The notes: generated by a model from the letters alone, not told the origin. Positions 24,891-34,514 are shown, counted from the stretch's first letter. The stretch: 64,000 bases of DNA from HRBIN12 sp964447335 (GCA_964447335.1 CAYUSA010000010.1:1-64000); one strand, 5' to 3'. Program-made: numbers and translations.

Positions 24891-25670
24891 ATGCCGCTCA
24901 TCCCCGAACGCTTCCGGCGCCGTGAGCGCGACGTCGAGGGCACGATGAGCCTCGTCGAGCACCTCGAGGAGCTCCGCCACCGGCTCGTCGTCTCGATGTT
25001 GGCGATCACCGCCGGGTCGTTCGTCGGGTGGTTCCTGTACGACGCGGTGGTCAGGCTGCTCCTGGACCCCTACTGCAACTACTGGCGCACCGTGCCCGCC
25101 GACGTGCGCCCGACGAAGGAGTGCACGCTCTTCTTCATGGGCGCGGTGGACCCCGTGCTCATCAAGCTGAAAGTGGTCGTGTTCCTCGGGCTCTTCATCG
25201 CGCTGCCGGTGGTCCTGTGGCAGCTCTGGCGGTTCGTCGTGCCGGGGCTCACGAAGCGCGAGAAGCGGCTCGCGGTGCCGTTCGTCGGGAGCTCGGTGCT
25301 GCTGTTCGCCCTCGGCGCGCTGCTCGCCTACGTGACGCTGCCGAAGGCCCTCAGCTTCCTGCTCGGCTTCGCCGGCCCGGAGTTCGTGCCGCTGCTCACC
25401 GGCGACCGGTTCCTCAGCTTCGTGATGCTGGTCACGCTCGCGTTCGGCCTGTCGTTCGAGTTCCCGATCGTGCTGATCTTCTTGTCGGTCGTCGGCATGG
25501 TGACCTCCCGACAGCTCCGAACGTGGCGGCGCTGGGCGATCCTCGGGATCTCGATCTTCGCCGCCTTCATCACGCCGAGCGCCGACCCGTACACGATGCT
25601 CGCGATGATGCTGCCCATGATGCTGTTCTACGAGGCCGCTATCATCGTGGCCCGAGTCCTCGGCAAGTAA
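24891..25670 (+). CDS. tatC: Sec-independent protein translocase TatC
   Basis: 259 residues with six predicted membrane helices. The cytoplasmic N-terminus contains HLEELRHRL, the twin-arginine recognition segment, and the first periplasmic loop has the conserved Pro and Phe region (CTLFFMGAVDPVLIKLK). TatC is the signal-peptide receptor of the Tat complex. It directly follows tatA and precedes a membrane-anchored hypothetical gene, as in the pafC-tatA-tatC-helY order of mycobacteria. Confidence 0.95.
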   Translation: MPLIPERFRRRERDVEGTMSLVEHLEELRHRLVVSMLAITAGSFVGWFLYDAVVRLLLDPYCNYWRTVPADVRPTKECTLFFMGAVDPVLIKLKVVVFLGLFIALPVVLWQLWRFVVPGLTKREKRLAVPFVGSSVLLFALGALLAYVTLPKALSFLLGFAGPEFVPLLTGDRFLSFVMLVTLAFGLSFEFPIVLIFLSVVGMVTSRQLRTWRRWAILGISIFAAFITPSADPYTMLAMMLPMMLFYEAAIIVARVLGK

Positions 25671-25679
25671 GGATCACGG

Positions 25680-26405
25680 ATGGCCATCAAGGGCAAGAGC
25701 AAGCCGAAGGGGAGCGCGAAGACCGTCACGCGGGGGCCCAAGCCCGCATACGTGCCGGTGCACAAGCCTCTCATGCAGCGCCGGGCGTTCTGGTGGACGA
25801 TCCTCGGCATCGTGGTCGTCGCCGCGATCCTCGGGATCTGGTACGGCCTGGCCAAGCAGAAGGCCGCCGATCGGGAGGACGCGCTCGCCAAGCGGCTGGC
25901 CACCTCGGCCACGCAGCTCCAGCAGGCCGTGGATCCGATCCTGGCCGGCGTCGGGCAGGCCTTGCCGCCGAGCTCCTTCGAGACATTCGCGGGCCTGCAC
26001 GGCGCGTTGAACGGCTTCGTGGACGGGACGACCAAGGCCGCGGACCTCGACACCGCGGCGGCCGCGACCGCCGACGCCGCCCACACCGCCGCGACCGACC
26101 TCGATGCCGTGGACGCGGTCGGCATGGTGGCCGGCAAGGGGTTCGAGACCACCTTCGTCAACTACGTGTTGAACGCACAGAGCCGGATGGTGCAGGCGCT
26201 CAAGCTCTACCGGCAGTCGGGGCTCCTCGCGGCCGACGCGGCCGCGGCGCGCGACGAGCAGGCGGTCGAGCTCGCCTCGCGCGCCCGCGAGGTCGCGGAC
26301 CTCGCGAAGGAGCTGTTCGCCGACGGCTACCAGGACTACATCGAGGCGCAGTTCGCCGCCGGCATCTACCAGGCCCAGGTCCCGACGGGTGTGAGCGGGG
26401 CGTGA
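25680..26405 (+). CDS. membrane-anchored hypothetical protein
   Basis: 241 residues: a basic, Lys-rich cytoplasmic N-terminus (about 1-35), one membrane helix (about 37-57) and an extracytoplasmic, Ala-rich helical domain. The initial segment with KGKSKPKG resembles the N-terminus of peptidyl-prolyl isomerase-type proteins encoded near tat genes, but no catalytic domain is evident. The start follows tatC by 9 bases, and the stop overlaps the next gene by 4 bases, so it belongs to the same transcript. Confidence 0.75.
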   Translation: MAIKGKSKPKGSAKTVTRGPKPAYVPVHKPLMQRRAFWWTILGIVVVAAILGIWYGLAKQKAADREDALAKRLATSATQLQQAVDPILAGVGQALPPSSFETFAGLHGALNGFVDGTTKAADLDTAAAATADAAHTAATDLDAVDAVGMVAGKGFETTFVNYVLNAQSRMVQALKLYRQSGLLAADAAAARDEQAVELASRAREVADLAKELFADGYQDYIEAQFAAGIYQAQVPTGVSGA

Positions 26406-27136
26406 CCGAGGGTCTCCTCCTGCTCCACGCGTGGCCGCTCGACGCCCGCATGTGGGCACCCCAGCTCCAGGTGCTTCCGGCGGGACTCGCGGTCGTCGCC
26501 CCGAGCCATCCCGGGTTCGGGGGGACTCCGGGTGCGGGGGACGTCATGACGATGGGCTCGGCAGCCGAGCGGGCCCTGGCGGCCCTCGACGAGGCCGGCA
26601 TCGACCGCGCCGTCGTGTGCGGGCTGTCGATCGGCGGCTACGTGACGTTCGAGCTGTGGCGCCGGGCCCGGGATCGGTTCCTCGGGATGGTGCTGGCGAA
26701 CACGCGGGCCGTCGCCGACACGCCGGAGGCCGTCGAGGGCAGGCGAGCGCTCGCCGCCCGGTTGCGGAGCGAGGGCAACGTGCTCGCGGCGCAGCCGCCG
26801 GCGCTGCTCGCGCCCGACGCGCCCCTCGAGCTCACCGCGCGCGTGCGCGAGCTCATCGAAGACCAACCGGCCGCGTCGATCGCGGCAGCGGTGCTCGGCA
26901 TGGCCGAGCGCCCGGATTCGACCCCGGATCTCGCGAGCATCGACGTACCGACGCTGGTGATCACCTCCACGGCGGACCAGCTCATCGCGGCCGAGGCGTC
27001 GGCGGCGATGGCGGCGCAGATCCCCGGCGCCCGGTTGGAGATCATCGAGGGCGTCGGCCACCTCACGAACCTCGAGGCGCCGGCGACGTTCGACCGGCTG
27101 CTCGCCGAGCACCTCGAGACCTGCGGGCTCGGCTGA
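26402..27136 (+). CDS. alpha/beta hydrolase
   Basis: 244 residues of the alpha/beta-hydrolase fold: early LLLHAWPLDARMW oxyanion region, nucleophile elbow GLSIGG with the Ser, acid in the STADQLI segment and His in EGVGHLTNLE. The substrate is not predictable; esterase, lactonase or peptidase activity all fit. GTG 26402 overlaps the preceding stop. Confidence 0.87.
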   Translation: MTEGLLLLHAWPLDARMWAPQLQVLPAGLAVVAPSHPGFGGTPGAGDVMTMGSAAERALAALDEAGIDRAVVCGLSIGGYVTFELWRRARDRFLGMVLANTRAVADTPEAVEGRRALAARLRSEGNVLAAQPPALLAPDAPLELTARVRELIEDQPAASIAAAVLGMAERPDSTPDLASIDVPTLVITSTADQLIAAEASAAMAAQIPGARLEIIEGVGHLTNLEAPATFDRLLAEHLETCGLG

Positions 27137-27167
27137 GCCGGCGTCCGGGCTCCGCGGGCGCCGCCCG

Positions 27168-27173
27168 TAGACT
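27168..27173 (+). promoter_or_regulatory. leaderless -10 box for helicase gene
   Basis: TAGACT is followed by 6 bases and GTG 27180, with no Shine-Dalgarno sequence; a leaderless transcript is likely. Confidence 0.45.
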
Positions 27174-27179
27174 GACCCG

Positions 27180-29834
27180 GTGACCGATCCCTCCCGCTTC
27201 TCGGCGCGCTACCCGTTCGCGCTGGACGACTACCAGACCCAGGCGATCGGGGCGTTGCACGCCGGCGAGTCGGTGCTGGTGGCCGCGCCGACCGGCGCCG
27301 GGAAGACCGTCGTCGCCGAGTACGCCATCGAGCGCGCCCTGGACGCCGGCGGGAAGTGCTTCTACACCACCCCGCTCAAGGCGCTGTCGAACCAGAAGTT
27401 CGGTGACTTCGTCGCTCGGCTCGGCGCGGCGAAGGTCGGCCTGCTGACGGGGGACAACTCGATCAACTCGGAGGCGCCCGTCGTCGTCATGACCACCGAG
27501 GTGCTCCGCAACATGCTCTACGAGAAGAGCAGAACCCTCGAGGGTCTCGTCTCGGTCGTGATGGACGAGGTCCACTACCTGCAGGACCCCTACCGAGGGG
27601 GCGTCTGGGAGGAGGTCCTCATCCACCTGCCGCTCTCGGTCTCGGTCGTGTGCCTGTCGGCCACGATCTCCAACGCCGAGGAGTTCGGGGAGTGGATCGG
27701 GACGCTCCGAGGGCCCACGCGGGTCGTGATCGAGGAGAAGCGACCCGTTCCGCTCGAGCACCACTACCTGATCGGCCACGACCTACACCCGATGCACGTC
27801 GATCAGGACGGCGGGCTCATCCCGAACCCGTACGTCGTGTCGCTCGATCGCGAGGAGGTCCGGTACAAGACCTACTACCGACGGGGCTCGGGGACGGCGC
27901 AGCACCAGCGGATCCCACGCCCTCGCGAGGGCCATCGGCGCGTGTACGTTCCGAAGCGCGAGGAGGTCGTCGACGTCCTCGCCGACGCCGGCATGCTCCC
28001 GGCGATCTACTTCGTCTTCAGTCGCGCGGGGTGCGACCGCAGCGTCGCGTGGCTGATGGGCTCGGGCGTGCGCCTCACGACGCCCGCCGAGGCCGAGCGG
28101 ATCCGCGACTTCACGGAGATGCGGGCAGCCTGGATGGACGAGGAGGACCTGCGCACGCTCGGCTTCTACGACTTCGCCGATGCCCTCGCAGCCGGGATCT
28201 CGGCGCACCACGCCGGGATGCTCCCGGTCTTCAAGGAGACGGTTGAGGAGCTGTTCGAGGCTGGGCTCGTGAAGATCGTGTTCGCGACCGAGACGCTCAG
28301 CCTCGGCATCAACATGCCGGCGAAGTCGGTCGTTATCGAGGACCTGTGGAAGTTCCAGGGCGAGCGGCACGAGATCCTCACGCCCGGCGAGTACACGCAG
28401 CTCACCGGGCGCGCGGGGCGACGGGGGATCGACGAGCTCGGGCACGCGATCGTGGTGTATCAGCGGCAGGTGCCGTTCGAGCGCGTGGCCTCGCTCGCGT
28501 CGACACGGACGTACGAGCTCACGTCGTCCTTCCGACCCTCGTACAACATGGCGGTGAACCTGGTGCGCAACTACACGCGCGAGCAGGCCCACCACCTGCT
28601 GAACTCCTCGTTCGCGCAGTTCCTCGCCGACCGCGGCGTCGTGAGCCTGGAGCGCCAGCTCGAGCGCGACCGGGCGTACCTGTCCGGGTACCGCGACCAG
28701 ATGCGGTGTCACCTGGGCGACTTCACCCAGTACTGGCGGCTCCGCGAGAAGGCCGACCAGGTTCGCGAGGAAGCGCGCAAGGGCCGCGAGCGCGCCCGCG
28801 GCGATGCCGTCCGCGACGCGCTCGTCGCGCTGCGCCCCGGCGACGTCATCTTCGTCCCACGGGCCAAGCGCCGCGGCCTCGCCGTCGTGCTCTCGAGCCG
28901 TGAGGGGCGGCCGACCGTGGTCGCGCAGGACCGCAAGTTCTTCCGCCTGTCGGCGCGCGATTTCGAGGAGCCACCGGTCGTGCTGACGAAGGTGCCCCTT
29001 CCTCGAGCCGGGAGCGCGCGGAGCGCCCGGTACCGCCGCGACCTCGCCGCTCGGCTCGTGGCGCTCGACGTCCGGGCGCCGCGGAAGGCACGGAACGGGC
29101 TCGACCCGAAGGCGGAGCGCGAAGCCGCCCGGTACGAGCGCCAGGCGCAGGAGCATCCATGCCACGCCTGCCCCGAGCGCGCGACCCACGAGCGCTGGGC
29201 CGCCCGCGCGAGCCAGCTGGACCATCAGATCCGCGGGGTCGACCGGCGGATCCGCACGCGGACCGAGACCCTCGCTCGGCAGTTCGACCGCGTCCTGTCG
29301 GTGCTCGAGGAGCTCGGCTACGTACGGGGCTTCACCATCGCGCCGAAGGGCGAGGTCCTCGCACGGATCTACGGGGAGGGCGACGTGCTCGTCGCCGAGG
29401 CGATCCAGGACGGGCTCCTGCAGGACCTGTCGCCCGCCGAGGCGGCCGCGCTCGTCTCCACCGTGGTGTACGAGTCGCGCGAGCGCGTCCCCCGTGAGGG
29501 CGCGATGCCGACGGCTGAAGTCGCGGCGCGGTACCGACGGCTCTCGAGCATGTGGAACACGATCCGCCGCGCCGAGGACGCCCAGCACGTGGAGCTCTGC
29601 CGAGAGCTCGAGGACGGGTTCGCGACGCCCGTGTTCCATTGGGCCGAGGGCAAACCCCTGGAAGACGTGCTCCGCGAGACGACGATGGCCCCCGGCGATT
29701 TCGTCCGCAACTGCAAACAGCTCCTGGATCTCCTGCGCCAGATCGCGGAGGTGGCTCCCGAGCCCACCGCCGGCGTCGCTCGACGGGCCGGCGACGCCGT
29801 GAACCGCGGGGTCGTCGCCTACACCGGCGTCTGA
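27180..29834 (+). CDS. helY: HelY/Ski2-like DEAD/DEAH RNA helicase
   Basis: 884-residue superfamily 2 helicase. Motif I is APTGAGKT (about 36-43), motif II is DEVHYLQD, motif III is LSATISN, and motif VI is TGRAGRRG, all in a Ski2/Mtr4-type arrangement. The long C-terminal part has charged helices and a CHACPERATHE segment (possible metal site). In mycobacteria the homologue HelY follows tatC, as here. A role in RNA turnover or ribosome assembly is inferred from the family. Confidence 0.92.
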   Translation: MTDPSRFSARYPFALDDYQTQAIGALHAGESVLVAAPTGAGKTVVAEYAIERALDAGGKCFYTTPLKALSNQKFGDFVARLGAAKVGLLTGDNSINSEAPVVVMTTEVLRNMLYEKSRTLEGLVSVVMDEVHYLQDPYRGGVWEEVLIHLPLSVSVVCLSATISNAEEFGEWIGTLRGPTRVVIEEKRPVPLEHHYLIGHDLHPMHVDQDGGLIPNPYVVSLDREEVRYKTYYRRGSGTAQHQRIPRPREGHRRVYVPKREEVVDVLADAGMLPAIYFVFSRAGCDRSVAWLMGSGVRLTTPAEAERIRDFTEMRAAWMDEEDLRTLGFYDFADALAAGISAHHAGMLPVFKETVEELFEAGLVKIVFATETLSLGINMPAKSVVIEDLWKFQGERHEILTPGEYTQLTGRAGRRGIDELGHAIVVYQRQVPFERVASLASTRTYELTSSFRPSYNMAVNLVRNYTREQAHHLLNSSFAQFLADRGVVSLERQLERDRAYLSGYRDQMRCHLGDFTQYWRLREKADQVREEARKGRERARGDAVRDALVALRPGDVIFVPRAKRRGLAVVLSSREGRPTVVAQDRKFFRLSARDFEEPPVVLTKVPLPRAGSARSARYRRDLAARLVALDVRAPRKARNGLDPKAEREAARYERQAQEHPCHACPERATHERWAARASQLDHQIRGVDRRIRTRTETLARQFDRVLSVLEELGYVRGFTIAPKGEVLARIYGEGDVLVAEAIQDGLLQDLSPAEAAALVSTVVYESRERVPREGAMPTAEVAARYRRLSSMWNTIRRAEDAQHVELCRELEDGFATPVFHWAEGKPLEDVLRETTMAPGDFVRNCKQLLDLLRQIAEVAPEPTAGVARRAGDAVNRGVVAYTGV

Positions 29835-29866
29835 GCCGGAGGGCCTCGAGCGGTAGGATGCCCGCC

Positions 29867-30796
29867 ATGTCGAGCCCGTACGGCCCCCTGACGGTCATCG
29901 TGAATCCCCACGCCGGGAAACGCCGTGTGGGGGAGGAGGTCCCCGAGCTCGAGCGGACCCTGCGGGCCCGCGACCTGGAGTACACGCTCCTGCGCACCGA
30001 GGGACGCGGCGATGCCACGCGCTTCGCGCGCGAGACCCTCGAGACGGGTGGCCGGTTCATCGTGGCGGTCGGGGGGGACGGGACCGTGCACGAGGTCGTG
30101 AACGGGATGATGGGAGCCGACGGAGCCGCGATCGCACCGGACGCGGTGCTCGGGGTCGTCGCCGCGGGCTCGGGGTGCGACTTCATCCGCACCTTCGGGC
30201 TGCCGGGCGACGCGAGCCGGGCCTGCTACCACCTGACGGGCGACAACACGTACCCGCTCGACGTCGGGAAGATCACGTACACCACCGTCTCGGGCGAGAC
30301 CGACGTCCGCTACTTCGTGAACGTCGCCGAGGCCGGCCTCGGCGGCGCGGTGGCCTCTCGCGCGGCACGCATGTCGCCCCGGCTCGGGCAGTCGAAGTAC
30401 TTCTTCGGGTTCTGGCTCACGTTGCCGCGCTTCAAGCTCGCGACGGTGCGCGTGCAGGCGGACCGTCGGACCTACGAGGGTCCCGCGTACCTCGTCGTCG
30501 TCGGCAACGCGCAGTACTACGGCGGCGGCATGAAGATCTCGCCGCGCTCGTACCCGGGCGACGGGGTGCTCGATGTCCTCGTCTTCAAGGGCCCGAAGAC
30601 CGACTCGTTCACGCTCCTGCCAAAGATCTACCGGGGTGAACACCTCCCGAACGATCACATCGAGGAGCTCCGCGTGAAGCAGGCCCTCACGATCGAGGCC
30701 GACCGCCCGCTGCCGATCGAGGCCGACGGCGAGGTGCTCGGCTCGACGAGCGCGACCGTGGATGTGGTGCCCCAGGCGATCAGGATGAAGCTGTGA
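29867..30796 (+). CDS. diacylglycerol/lipid kinase-like protein (YegS/DAGK family)
   Basis: 309 residues. An N-terminal VIVNPHAGK strand-loop and the GGDGT nucleotide motif (about 70-75) define the DAGK catalytic fold. YFVNVAEAGLGG and the C-terminal beta domain with PIEADGEVLGSTSATVDVVP complete the family. Substrates are diacylglycerol, sphingosine-like or other lipid alcohols. TAGGAT lies 7 bases before the ATG. Its stop overlaps the M24 peptidase start. Confidence 0.9.
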   Translation: MSSPYGPLTVIVNPHAGKRRVGEEVPELERTLRARDLEYTLLRTEGRGDATRFARETLETGGRFIVAVGGDGTVHEVVNGMMGADGAAIAPDAVLGVVAAGSGCDFIRTFGLPGDASRACYHLTGDNTYPLDVGKITYTTVSGETDVRYFVNVAEAGLGGAVASRAARMSPRLGQSKYFFGFWLTLPRFKLATVRVQADRRTYEGPAYLVVVGNAQYYGGGMKISPRSYPGDGVLDVLVFKGPKTDSFTLLPKIYRGEHLPNDHIEELRVKQALTIEADRPLPIEADGEVLGSTSATVDVVPQAIRMKL

Positions 30797-31890
30797 ACGG
30801 CGAACGGCTGCTCGCGCGGATCGAGCGAGCCTCGCGCCTCGCGGCCGAGGCCGGGCTCACGGGACTGCTGGTCACGCCGGGGCCGGACCTCGCCTACCTG
30901 ACCGGCTACGCGCCCCTACCGCTCGAGCGGCTCACGATGCTCATGCTCGCCAAGGGGCGGGACCCGGTGCTCCTGGTCCCGTCGCTCGAGCGCCCGGGAG
31001 CCGTCGCGGCGCCCGTCGGCGGCTCGATCGAGGTGCTCGGGTGGACCGATGGGCAGGACGCGTACGAGGTGGCCTCCGGACTGCTGCCGGCAGGGCGGTT
31101 CGCGATCGTGGACCGGGCGTGGGCGTCGCACGTGCTCGGGCTCCAGCGGGCGGCGGGCCAGGCGTCCCTCACGCCCGCGACCGAGGTGCTGCCGCTCCTT
31201 CGCGCGGTGAAGGATCCCGGCGAGCTCGAGGCGCTCCGCGCGGTCGGGGCCGCGGCCGACGCCGCGTTCGCCGACATCGTGCGGGTCCGGTTCGAGGGCC
31301 GGCACGAGCTCGACATCGCGGCGGACCTCGCGGACGCCCTCCGCGCCCGCGGGCACGAGACCGTCGACTTCACGATCGTGGGCTCCGGCCCGAACGGCGC
31401 GTCACCGCATCACGAGGCGGGGGAGCGGATCGTCGAGGCGGGGGACGGCGTCGTGCTCGACTTCGGCGGGCACATGGCCGGCTACTGCTCGGACATCACG
31501 CGGACGGTCGTCGTCGGCGAGCCACCCGAGGACCTGCAGCGCGTGCACGACGTCGTCCGGGCAGCCCAGCAGGCGGCCTTCGAGGCCGTCCGCCCGGGGG
31601 TCGCGCCCGAAGCCGTCGATCTCGCCGCGCGCGAGGTGATCCACGAGGCGGGCTTCGGCGAGCGCTTCATCCACCGTACGGGCCACGGCATCGGCCTCGA
31701 GGTCCACGAGCCGCCCTACATCGTCGCCGGGAACCGCACGCCGCTCGAGGCTGGGATGACGTTCTCGATCGAGCCCGGCGTCTACCTGCCCGACCGCTTC
31801 GGCGTCCGGATCGAGGACATCGTGGCCGTCACGGCCGACGCCGCCGAGCGCTTCAACGAAGCGCCCCGCGAGCTCGCGATCGTCGCGTAG
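30793..31890 (+). CDS. M24 family metallopeptidase (Xaa-Pro peptidase type)
   Basis: 365 residues: an N-terminal creatinase-like domain (about 1-135) and a C-terminal pita-bread peptidase. Metal ligands are visible as Asp in VVLDFGGHMAGYCSDITR (two Asp), His in HRTGHGIGLEVHEPPYI, and two Glu in FSIEPGVYL and RIEDIVAV. The family removes N-terminal residues before proline from peptides. GTG 30793 overlaps the lipid kinase stop by 4 bases, so the two are coexpressed. Confidence 0.92.
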   Translation: MNGERLLARIERASRLAAEAGLTGLLVTPGPDLAYLTGYAPLPLERLTMLMLAKGRDPVLLVPSLERPGAVAAPVGGSIEVLGWTDGQDAYEVASGLLPAGRFAIVDRAWASHVLGLQRAAGQASLTPATEVLPLLRAVKDPGELEALRAVGAAADAAFADIVRVRFEGRHELDIAADLADALRARGHETVDFTIVGSGPNGASPHHEAGERIVEAGDGVVLDFGGHMAGYCSDITRTVVVGEPPEDLQRVHDVVRAAQQAAFEAVRPGVAPEAVDLAAREVIHEAGFGERFIHRTGHGIGLEVHEPPYIVAGNRTPLEAGMTFSIEPGVYLPDRFGVRIEDIVAVTADAAERFNEAPRELAIVA

Positions 31891-31908
31891 CTCCGAGTGG
31901 TCGGCGGC

Positions 31909-32424
31909 TCAGGCCGTGGCCGGAGAGAGCGTGACCCAGAAGTCGAAGTCGCCCTCGAAGCCGACGGCGACGCCACCGGCGCCGGCGCCCATGTAGATGC
32001 CGCCCGTCCAGCCGTTGCCGCTCATCGAGATGACGCTGTAGGCGCCGGACGCGTCGTTGAAGTCGACCTGTGAGTCGATCGTGTAGCCGGCCGCGGGGAG
32101 CGCGGTCGTGAAGAAGGCCTTCACGTCATCGGCGCTCTGGTCCGTCGCGAACCACACCGACACGCCCCCACCTGCCCCGATCGAGTAGGCCGGGCTCGCG
32201 CCGTCGGGGATCGGGAACTCGCTCGGCCAACCCTCCGGGTAGTCGCCGGTGCCGATGTTCACGTTGCCGCTCGGGCCCTCGACCGTGATGCCACCGTCGT
32301 CGCCGACGTTGACGTTGCCGTTCGGCGTTTCGATCGTGGCATCGTCGCCGCCGCACGCGGTCGCGACGAACGCGAGGCCGAGCGCGAGCGCGAGGACCAG
32401 CAACGGAAGCTTGCGATGACGCAT
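31909..32424 (-). CDS. lipoprotein of unknown function
   Basis: 171 residues with a basic start, hydrophobic core and lipobox ending TAC|GG, so it should be anchored to the outer leaflet. The mature part contains two near-identical short repeats (GNVNVG and GNVNIG) and a domain with GDYPEGWPSEFPIPDGA and ADDVKAFFTTALPAAGY, which resembles lipoproteins seen in actinobacteria and Chloroflexi. Function is unknown. ATG 32424 is favoured by a GGAGGGG just upstream. It is convergent with the M24 gene. Confidence 0.8.
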   Translation of the reverse strand: MRHRKLPLLVLALALGLAFVATACGGDDATIETPNGNVNVGDDGGITVEGPSGNVNIGTGDYPEGWPSEFPIPDGASPAYSIGAGGGVSVWFATDQSADDVKAFFTTALPAAGYTIDSQVDFNDASGAYSVISMSGNGWTGGIYMGAGAGGVAVGFEGDFDFWVTLSPATA

Positions 32425-32491
32425 CTTCCCCTCCTTGGCATCGGGTCGTTCCGCGGAGCATAGCCCCCACAGGGTCGCGTGCCGAGCAGGC

Positions 32492-33880
32492 TCAGCCGAC
32501 CTGCGGCCGGACCTTCGTGCCCTCGGCGCTGTCCATGACCTCGAGGCCCATGGACTGGAGGCGGTGGCGGATCTCGTCGGCTCTGCCGAAATCCTTGGCG
32601 GCGCGCGCGGCATCGCGCTCGGCGACAAGGCCGAGGACCTCCTCCGTCGGCTCCCAGCGCTCGCGGGCATCGCGCTCCAGGTCGAGACCGAGGACCGCGT
32701 CCCAGGACGCGAGGAGGGCGTACCGCTCGCCCGGCGGCAGGTCGGAGGAGACCGCCTCGTTCAGTACCACCAGCGCGCGCGGCATGTTGAGATCCTCGGC
32801 GACGGCCTCGCGGAAGCGTCCGTCGAGCCCGGCGGCGACAGCCGAGAGCGGCGCCGGCGGCGCCCACTCGGCCATCTTCTGGCGCAGGCGCTTCACCGCG
32901 ACGTCGGCGTCGTGCATCGCCTCGGCCGAGAAGTCCATCTCGCTGCGGTAGCGCGTCTGGAAGGTGAGGTATCGGAACGCGAGCGGGTCGAGCCCTATCT
33001 CCTCGAGATCGCCGATCCGAACGATGTTGCCGGTCGACTTCGCCATCTTCTGGCCCGTGAGGCGCAGGTGCCCGCCGTGCACCCAGATCGAGACCACGCC
33101 GTGGCCGGTCGCGCCCTCGGACTGGGCGATCTCGTCCTCGTGATGGGGGAAGATGAGGTCGACGCCACCCGTGTGGATGTCGAAGCGCTCGCCGAGGTAC
33201 TTCATCGACATCGCCGAGCACTCCACGTGCCAGCCCGGGAAGCCCTTGCCCCACGGGCTGTCCCACTTCATCAGCCGGCTGCCTCCGGCACGCTTCCACA
33301 GCGCGAAGTCCGCGTGGAAGCGCTTGCTCGGGTCGACCTCGACCTCCTGACGGTGCCCCGCGCGCAGTTGGGCCAGCGTGTTGCCCGAGAGCTTGCCGTA
33401 GCCGGGGAAGGATTGGACGTCGTAGTAGATCGTGCCGCCGACGTCGTACGCGTGCCCGTTCTCGACGAGCCGCTGCGTGACCTCGAGCATCTCGGGAACG
33501 TGCTCGGTCGCCTTGGGGTAGACGTGCGCGCGCTGCAACCCAACCTTGTCCGTGTCCTGCAGGAAGGCCTGCGTGTATTTCTCGGCGATCTCGAGCGGGG
33601 ACAGGCCCTCGTCCGCGACGGCGATGTCCATCCGGTCGCGGCCGCTGTCCGAGGAGTCGTCCGTCATGTGCCCGACATCGGTGATGTTGAGGACCTGCGT
33701 GACGTCGTAGCCCTCGAGCTCGAGCCCTCGACGCACGAGGTCGGCGAGCAGGAACGTCCGCAGGTTGCCGATGTGCGCGTACCGGTAGACGGTCGGGCCA
33801 CACGTGTACATGCGCACGTGCCGGTCGTCCACCGGGACGACCTCGTCGAGCTGACGGGTCAGGGTGTTGTACAGGCGCAC
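32492..33880 (-). CDS. cysS: cysteinyl-tRNA synthetase
   Basis: 462-residue class I aminoacyl-tRNA synthetase. MYTCGPTVY carries the zinc-ligand Cys, HIGN is the HIGH motif, and KMAKS is a variant of KMSKS. The helical C-terminal anticodon-binding region is complete, which separates it from the shorter mycothiol ligase MshC. GTG 33880 has a TAGACT box 9 bases before it. It charges tRNA-Cys. Confidence 0.93.
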   Translation of the reverse strand: MRLYNTLTRQLDEVVPVDDRHVRMYTCGPTVYRYAHIGNLRTFLLADLVRRGLELEGYDVTQVLNITDVGHMTDDSSDSGRDRMDIAVADEGLSPLEIAEKYTQAFLQDTDKVGLQRAHVYPKATEHVPEMLEVTQRLVENGHAYDVGGTIYYDVQSFPGYGKLSGNTLAQLRAGHRQEVEVDPSKRFHADFALWKRAGGSRLMKWDSPWGKGFPGWHVECSAMSMKYLGERFDIHTGGVDLIFPHHEDEIAQSEGATGHGVVSIWVHGGHLRLTGQKMAKSTGNIVRIGDLEEIGLDPLAFRYLTFQTRYRSEMDFSAEAMHDADVAVKRLRQKMAEWAPPAPLSAVAAGLDGRFREAVAEDLNMPRALVVLNEAVSSDLPPGERYALLASWDAVLGLDLERDARERWEPTEEVLGLVAERDAARAAKDFGRADEIRHRLQSMGLEVMDSAEGTKVRPQVG

Positions 33881-33923
33881 GGCTCGGTCAGTCTAACCGG
33901 GAGCCCCTCGCGACCCTTCCCCG

Positions 33924-34367
33924 CTACGGCCTGAGCGGGCGGCGCTCGAACGGGATCGAGAGCACCACCGTGGTACGGGTCTGGACGCCGGCCTTCTCCC
34001 GCAGGCGCCGGATGAGGTCCTCGAGGCGCTCGGGCGTGCCGGTGCGCACCTTCAGGATGTAGCTCGCCTCGCCGGCCACACTGAAGCAGTCCTCGACCTC
34101 GGGGAACTCCTCGACGCGCTCGGGCAGATCGTCGGGCTGGGTCGGGTCGAGCGGCGTCACGGCGATGAGCGCGGTCACGGTGAGGCCGAGGGCGTGAGGG
34201 TCGACCTCGGCGCGGTAGGCGCGGATCACCTGGGCCTGCTCGAGCTTGCGGACCCGCTCGTGGACCGAGGAGGCCGACAACCCCGCGCGCCGCCCGATGT
34301 CCGCGTACGTCGCGCGCGCGTCCTCCTGGAGCGCCGCGATGATCGCGAGGTCCCGGTCGTCCAGCAC
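33924..34367 (-). CDS. Lrp/AsnC family regulator
   Basis: 147 residues. An N-terminal helix-turn-helix (about 1-55; LDDRDLAIIAALQEDARATYADIGRRAGLS) is joined to a RAM/ligand domain (about 65-147; LIAVTPL). It binds amino acids or similar and acts as a dimer or higher oligomer. It is divergent from the RT-like gene. A TAGGAT box 6 bases before its GTG indicates leaderless transcription. It might control the RT-like gene from the shared 153-bp region, but no binding site can be assigned. Confidence 0.9.
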   Translation of the reverse strand: MLDDRDLAIIAALQEDARATYADIGRRAGLSASSVHERVRKLEQAQVIRAYRAEVDPHALGLTVTALIAVTPLDPTQPDDLPERVEEFPEVEDCFSVAGEASYILKVRTGTPERLEDLIRRLREKAGVQTRTTVVLSIPFERRPLRP

Positions 34368-34373
34368 CCCCGA

Positions 34374-34379
34374 ATCCTA
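34374..34379 (-). promoter_or_regulatory. leaderless -10 box for Lrp gene
   Basis: On the minus strand TAGGAT is followed by 6 bases and GTG at 34367. There is no ribosome binding sequence. It is the only promoter-like element I can identify in the region shared with the RT-like gene. Confidence 0.45.
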
Positions 34380-34443
34380 CCCCCCGGTCCCTCGCGTGGG
34401 ATCGTTGGCGGCCGAGCGCAGAACCGCCCGACCGGCCGATTGC

Positions 34444-34514
34444 CCTCGCGCAGCAGGAGATGCGAGGATCGGTGCTCGATCGTCGCGGCCCACCCTCTCC
34501 CGGGCCGGGGGAGG
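34444..34514 (+). promoter_or_regulatory. hairpin-rich leader of the RT-like gene
   Basis: Three consecutive inverted repeats: CCTCGC (34444-34449) with GCGAGG (34462-34467); GATCG (34467-34471) with CGATC (34477-34481), loop 5; and CCTCTCCC (34494-34501) with GGGGGAGG (34507-34514), loop 5, one G-U pair. The 3' arm of the last contains the Shine-Dalgarno region (GGGGGAGGGGAG) of the gene at 34521, so translation could be occluded. The leader could be a regulatory structure or a short noncoding RNA associated with the RT; which is not decidable here. Confidence 0.5.

Noticed and set aside
32492..33880. MshC (mycothiol ligase)
   Set aside because: The protein has the complete C-terminal anticodon-binding region of CysS and a length of 462; MshC is about 410 residues.
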